A stretch of DNA of 64,000 bases from Clostridium sp. AM34-11AC (GTDB taxonomy: Bacteria > Bacillota > Clostridia > Lachnospirales > Lachnospiraceae), in the NCBI RefSeq assembly GCF_003435375.1, contig NZ_QWGL01000001.1, positions 248,001 through 312,000 on the forward strand. Direction: 5' to 3'. The stretch's first letter is position 1, and every line of letters begins with the position of its first letter. The notes beneath the pieces are model-generated. The model was not told the origin of the DNA and searched no databases. It was given only the letters and a program-made list of their open reading frames with translations. The position numbers and the translations under genes are program-made. Positions 58,332 through 64,000 of the stretch are shown here, in pieces.

Positions 58332-59025
58332 TCTTCTTCAGGCTCCTTTCCATCAGTTTTACAAGAATTGAGATCACCAGCACGAGAACGATGTAGATCG
58401 CCGCCATGACAAGATACGGGACCATGAACTCGTAGCTGTTGCTTCCGATATAGTTGAAGGCAACGTAAAGATCCGCCGCGCCGACGAAGCTGACAACGGA
58501 GGTTTCCTTGATCAGGGCAATAAACTCATTGCCCAGAGTCGGAAGAATATTTTTCACTGCCTGCGGGATTACGATCCGGATCATCGCAGGACCAAAGCCA
58601 AGACCAACTGCACGTCCCGCCTCAAGCTGTCCCGGATCAACGGACTGGATACCGCTTCGCATGATCTCGGAAATATACGCGCCGCTGTTCAATCCAAAGA
58701 CCACCATGGCAACACGGACACCCGGCAGCTTGATCCCCATAAGGGGCAGCATAACGTAGTAGAAGATCAGAAGCTGCACAACCATCGGGGTTCCGCGGAA
58801 GAGACCTACGTAGAAGCTGCAGACCGCGTTCAGCGCCCGCGGAAGTGTCTTATATTTCGGCAGGACGCGGACCGTCGCGATGATGGTACCGATCAAAACA
58901 CCGATGAGCATGCCGACTACCGCGATCAGAAGCGTATTCTGCAGACCCTGCACAACTTTGACGTAACCGTTTTTCTCAATAAATATCTGTACAAACTTGT
59001 TCCATTTGTTCCCGAAGTTTCCCAT
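58315..59025 (-). CDS. Polar amino-acid ABC transporter permease
   Basis: A 236-residue permease with about five membrane helices and the HisM/GlnP motif [20 protein letters not shown] followed by [11 protein letters not shown]. The start at 59025 has GGAGG 4 nt upstream; an earlier in-frame ATG at 59064 lacks a site. It lies between the binding protein and ATPase genes. Confidence 0.93.
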   Translation of the reverse strand: MGNFGNKWNKFVQIFIEKNGYVKVVQGLQNTLLIAVVGMLIGVLIGTIIATVRVLPKYKTLPRALNAVCSFYVGLFRGTPMVVQLLIFYYVMLPLMGIKLPGVRVAMVVFGLNSGAYISEIMRSGIQSVDPGQLEAGRAVGLGFGPAMIRIVIPQAVKNILPTLGNEFIALIKETSVVSFVGAADLYVAFNYIGSNSYEFMVPYLVMAAIYIVLVLVISILVKLMERSLKKSDRRH

Positions 59026-59137
59026 AATACCTCCAGATAGCAAAAACACAGCGTTTCCTGCCATGTTCCAGTACAGTCAAAAAGCGGGAGCGAACCGTAT
59101 CTTGCCCCCGCTTTTCTGACCGGTGTTTCCAATATTT

Positions 59138-60061
59138 TTACTGCATTGCGTTGATCGCCTTTGTGATGCTTTCCGCCGGAGCCGCATCAATGATCACGTA
59201 CTTCACGTTGCCGTTGATCATATCCTGAACTGCAAGAGATGCACTCTTATACGGTACCCACTCTGCCGGAAGTCCTTCAAAGCCCCAGTCATCACTGCCC
59301 TCAACAAAGTACTGTGCTGTGGTTCCCTGCTGTCCGCCAATCTTGTCGCTCGCGCTTAAGCCCTTAAGAACCTCTTCTACGGAAGCTGCATCCTTACAGT
59401 CATCAAAAGCCGTATCATCTGCCAGTGTAACCAGTCTCTGGGATGCTTTATAATACGGATCGGAGAAAGTTACATATTCTTCTCTCTCCTCGTTGATCGT
59501 TAAGCCGGCCATTGCGATGTCGCATTTGTGCTGACCAACAGATAAGCATACTGCATCAAAGTCCATGTTTTCAATTACAAGCTCCTTGCCAAGCTCCTGT
59601 GCGAACAAAGCTGCGATTTCCATATCGATTCCCTTGTAGCTGTCGCCGTCAACATACTCAAACGGCTCAAAGGACGCGTTTGTCGCAACAACCAGCTGAT
59701 CCTTAGAAGCATCATACTCTGCGGATTCTACTGCAGCCGGCTCGCCGTCACTGAAATATTTATCACAGATCTCATTGAAGGTTCCGTCCTCCTGGATCTT
59801 TGCGATAAATGCATTTACCTGCTCAAGCAGCTCCGGCTGGTCTTTATCCACGCCGAATGCATACTGCTCATCTGTAAGATCATATTCGATCACCTTAACA
59901 ACCCCAGCTGCCTCATCTTTCTTTTCTGCCGCAGCCTCACCTGCTGTTGTCTCTGTCTTGTTCTCTGCTGCTGCCGTTGTCTCTGTAGTCTTGCCGCCGC
60001 AGCCTGTAAGAAGTGATGCTGCCATCGCAGCAGTTAAACATAATGCAATCGCCTTTTTCAT
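59138..60061 (-). CDS. Amino-acid ABC transporter substrate-binding lipoprotein, apparently circularly permuted
   Basis: A 307-residue binding protein with signal and lipobox (LLTGC, Cys21) and a low-complexity linker to about residue 52. Residues about 54-105 (DLTDEQYAFGVDKDQPELLE, EDGTFNEICDKYF) resemble the usual C-terminal end of family-3 binding proteins. The normal N-lobe then begins near residue 120 (LVVATNASFEPFEYVDG) and the protein stops just after VKYVIIDAAPAESITKAINA, where family members go on with the piece found here at the front. This suggests a circular permutation. The start at 60061 has AGGAGG 8 nt upstream. Confidence 0.88.
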   Translation of the reverse strand: MKKAIALCLTAAMAASLLTGCGGKTTETTAAAENKTETTAGEAAAEKKDEAAGVVKVIEYDLTDEQYAFGVDKDQPELLEQVNAFIAKIQEDGTFNEICDKYFSDGEPAAVESAEYDASKDQLVVATNASFEPFEYVDGDSYKGIDMEIAALFAQELGKELVIENMDFDAVCLSVGQHKCDIAMAGLTINEEREEYVTFSDPYYKASQRLVTLADDTAFDDCKDAASVEEVLKGLSASDKIGGQQGTTAQYFVEGSDDWGFEGLPAEWVPYKSASLAVQDMINGNVKYVIIDAAPAESITKAINAMQ

Positions 60062-60114
60062 AATATGTTCCTCCTCTAACCCAATACGGATTTGCAACTT
60101 TTTCGATGAGACCC

Positions 60115-60206
60115 ACTATACCACAGGCCTATACAAAAAGCAAGTGTTTATGCATGTATTTTTGCATATTTATGCAGTCTCTCTCATTCTATAACCTGTA
60201 TGCATA
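60115..60206 (-). promoter_or_regulatory. Transporter promoter with tandem ARG-box-like sites
   Basis: Minus strand: -35 TTGCTT (60138-60143), 17-nt spacer, -10 TATAGT (60115-60120). Just upstream are TGCATATTTATGCA (60163-60176), another TGCAT at 60151-60155, and TATGCATA (60199-60206). These palindromes resemble ArgR/AhrC boxes, so arginine control is possible. The regulator is not in the window. Confidence 0.55.
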
Positions 60207-60222
60207 TCACTTTTTTCCTGTC

Positions 60223-60933
60223 CTATCTGCCCCCGGTCATGCAGATCACAACAAAATAGACCCGGCTGATTCCCGATGCCCGCAGGGCTCTCGCGCACGC
60301 CTCGATGGTACTGCCTGTTGTATAAATATCATCCACAAGGATCACGCTCCTGATCCCCTCCGGGATCTCCCCCGCCGCGAAGGCACCGGAAAGGTTCTTA
60401 AGCCGCTCTGCCGCCGAGAGATCCTTCTGCGGCAGCGTCTTCTTATTTCTCACCAGCATTTCCGGCATCACCGGAATCTCAAGCTTCTTTCCGATGACCC
60501 GGGCCAGGATCTCTGCCTGATTGAATCCCCGGGTCTTTTTCCTCGTGGCATGGACCGGCACCGGGACCAGGGCATCTGCCTGCATCCGGCGGATTGTCCG
60601 TCCGTACCGTGCCGCCAGAGCTGTCCCGTAAAAATCCAGGTACTCTCTCTTATTATTGTACTTGATCTGCGCCATGGAATGCCTCGCCGCCTCATCGTAA
60701 TTTAATAAGGCGATCCCGTACTCAAAGGCACGCGGATGGCGCATGCAGTCCGGGCAGAACTCCAGACTCCCGTCTTCAATCTCTTTTCCGCATTTTTTAC
60801 ATACCGGTGATCTTACAAACGATAGTTTATGAAGGCAGTCCGGACAGATCATCCGCCCGGAACTGCCAGTGATATCCCCGCATACCGGACAGCGGCGGGG
60901 ATATAGGACATCAAGAATTTTATTAAATTTCAT
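60223..60933 (-). CDS. comFC: ComF-family phosphoribosyltransferase-like protein
   Basis: A 236-residue ComFC-type protein. The N-terminal zinc region has paired cysteines (RRCPVCGDITGSSGRMICPD, CKKCGKEIEDG, CPDC). The PRTase motif is VILVDDIYTTGSTIEACARA. ComFC acts in DNA uptake and possibly in nucleotide metabolism in naturally competent species. It lies 34 nt after recD2, a DNA helicase gene. Confidence 0.9.
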   Translation of the reverse strand: MKFNKILDVLYPRRCPVCGDITGSSGRMICPDCLHKLSFVRSPVCKKCGKEIEDGSLEFCPDCMRHPRAFEYGIALLNYDEAARHSMAQIKYNNKREYLDFYGTALAARYGRTIRRMQADALVPVPVHATRKKTRGFNQAEILARVIGKKLEIPVMPEMLVRNKKTLPQKDLSAAERLKNLSGAFAAGEIPEGIRSVILVDDIYTTGSTIEACARALRASGISRVYFVVICMTGGR

Positions 60934-60967
60934 GTTAAATATAAATATTAGAACAAATAGTGCAGGT

Positions 60968-63232
60968 CTATTTCTGCATCATAGATGTATCAATCTCCAG
61001 AATCCGGTCCTTCAGCCCTGAGTACCGTTTCTGCTCCACCTCATTGTCCACCATCGCCTGGAACACCTCCGGGATCCCGACCAGGCAGACACACGATTTT
61101 GCTCTCGTGACCGCTGTATAGATCAGGTTTCTCGTCATCAGCATCCTCGGACCGGAATGGACCGGGATCACCACTGCCGGATACTCGCTTCCCTGGGACT
61201 TGTGGATCGTGATCGCATAGGCAAGTTCCAGCTCCTCCAGCTGCTTAAAACTGTACTCCACCATCCGGCGCTCATCAAACTCCACCTCCATCGTCTCCGC
61301 GAAGCTGTTGATGGAGCGGATGATCCCCGTATCCCCGTTGAAAACGCCTTCACCCTTATCCACCGGGATTCCGTAACGGTTGCGGACCTCCCACTCGATC
61401 TGGTAATTGTTCTTGATCTGCATGACCTTATCGCCCACGCGGAAGATCGTCCCGCCGGACTCTTTCTCCTGCTTATTCGGCGCAGGCGGGTTAAACTTCT
61501 CCTGGAGCTGCTTATTTAATGCTTCAACTCCGAGAGCGCCTTTCCGCATCGGCGTCATGATCTGGATATCCGACATCTCCGCATGGACGTAGTTCGGCAG
61601 CTTATCCTGTACAAGGACCATCATATCCTTCACGATGTCCGCCGGATAGTCACGGCGAATAAAAAGGAAATCACGGCTCTTCTTATTTAAGGGAACCACC
61701 TCGCCGTCATTGATCTTATGGGCATTGACAATAATGTCACTCTGGGCCGCCTGGCGGAAGATCTTTGTAAGTTTCACCACAGGGAACGCCTCAGACGCGA
61801 TCATATCCCGCAGGACATTTCCCGGTCCGACGCTCGGAAGCTGGTTCACATCTCCCACAAGGATCAGCCTCGTCCCCACATTTACTGCCTTTAAGAGTGA
61901 GTGGATCAGGCTGATGTCGACCATCGACATCTCATCGATGATGATCACATCCGCGTCGAGAGGATTTTCCTCGTTCCGCTCAAAATGCATGCCCTCCAGC
62001 CGGTTCTCGCCAGAATTGCCGTTGTTTTTCGGATCCGCGACAGGCGCTCCGGTCAGCTCCAGAAGGCGATGGATCGTCTTTGCCTCATATCCGGTCGCCT
62101 CCGTCATGCGCTTTGCCGCACGCCCCGTCGGGGCCGCCAGAAGGATCTCCATATCTTCCTGGTCAAAATAGTGGATGATCGTGTTGATGGTTGTCGTCTT
62201 ACCGGTTCCCGGACCTCCGGTGATGATAAGGAGACCATTGCCCACCGCCTCCAGAACTGCCTGCTCCTGGAGCTCGTCCAGCTCGATCTTCTCCGCCTCC
62301 GTGATCTTTTTCAGGCGATTTTTCACGTCATCCTCATCGATCTTCGAGTGGAGATTCAGGTCATGCAGCATTCTCGCTGTATTGAGTTCCATATAGTAGA
62401 ACTGTGCCGGATAGACGATCCGCTTTCCGTCCTTTTCCTTCACCACCAGCTTCTTCTCCATCTGGAGATCCACCAGATGTTTTTCCATGTGCTCCGGTTC
62501 CACATTTAAGAGTGCCGATGCGTTGGCAAACAGCTCCTCCTCCGGCAGATATGTATGGCCATTTCCCGTCGCCTGGAGCAGTGCATAGAAGAGTCCACTG
62601 CGGATCCGGTAATCGGAATCCGTAAAGATACCGACTTTCGCCGCGATCTCATCCGCGATCTTAAAGCCTACGCCCTGGATATCATCCGCGAGCTGATAAG
62701 GATTTTCCTGGATGACCGAGTACATCTTCGGACCGTAATGCTGGTAGATCTTCACCGCAAGGTTCATGGAAATCCCGTACTGCTGAAGGAAGACCATGGC
62801 CTGGCGCATATCCCGTTTTTCCTCCACCTGACTGCTGATCTCCATCGCCATGCGCTCGCTGACACCCTTTACCTCTGCGAGACGTTCCGGCTCCTCCTCC
62901 ATGATCCGAAAGGTGTCCGCCTTGAACTTCTTTACGATCCTTTTAGCTAAAGCAGCTCCGATGCCTTTGATAGCACCGGAGCCGAGATACCGTTCAATTG
63001 CCAGTGTGTCCTCGGGAGCTTTTATCTCATAGCTCTCCACCGCAAGCTGTTCACCGTAGATGGAGTGTTCCACCATCCGGCCCGTCGCCTCGATCCGCTC
63101 TCCCTCACTGATGTAGGGAAATGTGCCGACGAGGATATATTCTTCTCCCCCGTCCGCCACGCTTAAGACCGAGTAACCGTTATCCTCGTTGCGGTATTTG
63201 ATTCTTTCCACATAGCCTGTTACAGTTGCCAT
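60968..63232 (-). CDS. recD2: ATP-dependent DNA helicase RecD2
   Basis: A 754-residue RecD-like helicase. The N-terminal OB-type region (MATVTGYVERIKYRNEDNGY, SVLSVADGGEEYILVGTFPY) and helix-hairpin-helix regions precede Walker A ITGGPGTGKTTTINTIIHYF, Walker B VIIDEMSMVDISLIHSLLKA and the C-terminal AYAITIHKSQGSEYPAVVIP. RecD2 unwinds DNA 5-prime to 3-prime and works without RecBC in repair. The start lies 4 nt after the mreB-type gene, so they form a pair. Confidence 0.95.
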   Translation of the reverse strand: MATVTGYVERIKYRNEDNGYSVLSVADGGEEYILVGTFPYISEGERIEATGRMVEHSIYGEQLAVESYEIKAPEDTLAIERYLGSGAIKGIGAALAKRIVKKFKADTFRIMEEEPERLAEVKGVSERMAMEISSQVEEKRDMRQAMVFLQQYGISMNLAVKIYQHYGPKMYSVIQENPYQLADDIQGVGFKIADEIAAKVGIFTDSDYRIRSGLFYALLQATGNGHTYLPEEELFANASALLNVEPEHMEKHLVDLQMEKKLVVKEKDGKRIVYPAQFYYMELNTARMLHDLNLHSKIDEDDVKNRLKKITEAEKIELDELQEQAVLEAVGNGLLIITGGPGTGKTTTINTIIHYFDQEDMEILLAAPTGRAAKRMTEATGYEAKTIHRLLELTGAPVADPKNNGNSGENRLEGMHFERNEENPLDADVIIIDEMSMVDISLIHSLLKAVNVGTRLILVGDVNQLPSVGPGNVLRDMIASEAFPVVKLTKIFRQAAQSDIIVNAHKINDGEVVPLNKKSRDFLFIRRDYPADIVKDMMVLVQDKLPNYVHAEMSDIQIMTPMRKGALGVEALNKQLQEKFNPPAPNKQEKESGGTIFRVGDKVMQIKNNYQIEWEVRNRYGIPVDKGEGVFNGDTGIIRSINSFAETMEVEFDERRMVEYSFKQLEELELAYAITIHKSQGSEYPAVVIPVHSGPRMLMTRNLIYTAVTRAKSCVCLVGIPEVFQAMVDNEVEQKRYSGLKDRILEIDTSMMQK

Positions 63233-63235
63233 TTT

Positions 63236-64000
63236 TTATTTTTCTGCGCCTTTTCCGCCGTGTGCGAACTCGATAAACTTACCGGTTCCGATCGCAACCG
63301 CTGTAAGCGGCTCCTCCGCGATCATTGTCGTGATTCCGGTCTTCTCCTCGATCAAGGCGTCAAGTCCGGAGATCAGGGATCCGCCGCCGGTAAGAACAAT
63401 TCCGCGGTCAAAAATATCAGCCGCTAGCTCCGGTGGTGTACGCTCCAATACATTGTGTACAGCGTCTACGATCTGCATCGCCGGCTCTCTTAACGCCTCG
63501 AGTGTCTCGTCAGATGTGACAACGATGGTCTTCGGGAGACCTGTCACAAGGTTTCTTCCGCGGACTTCCATCGTCACAAGCTCCGGACGGCGGTAAGCCG
63601 CACCGATATTGATCTTGATCTCCTCAGCGGTTCTCTCACCGATCAGGAGGTTATGTTTCTTTCTCATATAGCGGACGAGAGCTTCATCGAAGTCATCTCC
63701 GGCAGTCTTAATAGAAGTACTTACTACAGTACCTCCGAGAGAGATCACTGCGATATCCGCAGTACCGCCTCCGATATCTACGATCATGTTTCCGCATGCC
63801 TTGGAGATATCGATTCCTGCACCGATAGCTGCCGCAACCGGCTCCTCGATAATGCAGACCTCACGGGCACCTGCCTGATAAGTTGCATCCTCAACGGCCT
63901 TTCTCTCAACCTCTGTCGCTCCGCTCGGGATGCAGACAGCGATACGCGGTTTTCTTAAGGTTCTCTTTCCGACCGCTTTGTTAATGAAATATTTTAACAT
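63236..64000 (-). CDS. MreB-type actin-like cell-shape protein, C-terminal part
   Basis: The last 254 codons of an MreB/Mbl-family gene that enters from the right edge; the residue at the edge is internal. Motifs present are PRIAVCIPSGATEVERKAVE, IIEEPVAAAIGAGIDISKAC, MIVDIGGGTADIAVISLGG and IVLTGGGSLISGLD, all of the actin-fold ATPase. It guides rod-shape wall growth beneath the membrane. MreB and Mbl cannot be told apart from this part. Confidence 0.93.
   Translation of the reverse strand: MLKYFINKAVGKRTLRKPRIAVCIPSGATEVERKAVEDATYQAGAREVCIIEEPVAAAIGAGIDISKACGNMIVDIGGGTADIAVISLGGTVVSTSIKTAGDDFDEALVRYMRKKHNLLIGERTAEEIKINIGAAYRRPELVTMEVRGRNLVTGLPKTIVVTSDETLEALREPAMQIVDAVHNVLERTPPELAADIFDRGIVLTGGGSLISGLDALIEEKTGITTMIAEEPLTAVAIGTGKFIEFAHGGKGAEK

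Overview
The window looks like a chromosome segment of a flagellated, anaerobic, Gram-positive Clostridia species, most likely Lachnospiraceae. The reasons are Firmicutes-type flagellar and chemotaxis genes (FliY with CheC-like repeats, CheV, CheC, CheD, FlbD), strong AGGAGG ribosome binding sites, an L10 leader ahead of rplJ, and an iron-sulfur aldo/keto reductase. No species can be named from the sequence alone. Nearly all genes lie on the minus strand; only two genes, at 36.5-38.4 kb, lie on the plus strand.

Region 1 (1-27.25 kb) is one long flagellar/chemotaxis operon read right to left: flgB, fliE, fliF, fliG, fliH, fliI, fliJ, fliK, flgD, flgE, flbD, motA, motB, fliM, cheY, flgC, fliY, fliO, fliP, fliQ, fliR, flhB, flhA, fliA (sigma-28), two FlgF/FlgG-type rod genes, cheC, cheD, cheV, a soluble hemerythrin-PocR-MCP receptor, a ParA ATPase, a ComFB-domain protein and the start of fliD. 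A sigma-A-type promoter lies at 27362-27390. flgC is displaced from its usual place after flgB, and fliL, flhF and flhG are not seen.

Region 2 (27.25-27.75 kb) is an AT-rich intergenic stretch with repeated ATTTTGCA boxes. It also marks a change in base composition: by eye the right side is clearly richer in G+C.

Region 3 (27.7-39.3 kb) holds housekeeping and accessory genes: an ispE-gntR-small ORF-aldo/keto reductase operon with a palindromic operator in its promoter, an acetyltransferase, a cyclophilin, a SIMPL-domain lipoprotein, a decayed RocB-like peptidase pseudogene, an amino-acid:sodium symporter, a zinc-dependent phospholipase C-like protein, a gamma-glutamyl hydrolase and a lipoprotein of unknown family.

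Region 4 (39.5-53.1 kb) is a cell-surface glycan operon: gmhA-like isomerase, three large polytopic membrane proteins, a membrane-anchored DUF4145-like protein with a long basic tail, the CDP-4-keto-3,6-dideoxyglucose pathway (rfbF, rfbG, rfbH), licD and a polyisoprenyl-type glycosyltransferase. The final CDP-sugar reductase steps, a flippase and a polymerase are not seen.

Region 5 (53.1-64 kb) is core: rpmG-secE-nusG-rplK-rplA, then rplJ-rplL with its own promoter and L10 leader, a polar amino-acid ABC transporter, comFC, recD2 and a partial mreB-type gene. Two clusters of long intergenic palindromes flank the ribosomal genes. The transporter's binding protein appears circularly permuted. 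Points most worth a second look are the ParA-ComFB pair, the hemerythrin-PocR-MCP receptor, the permuted binding protein, the surface glycan locus and the 200-bp nested palindrome.
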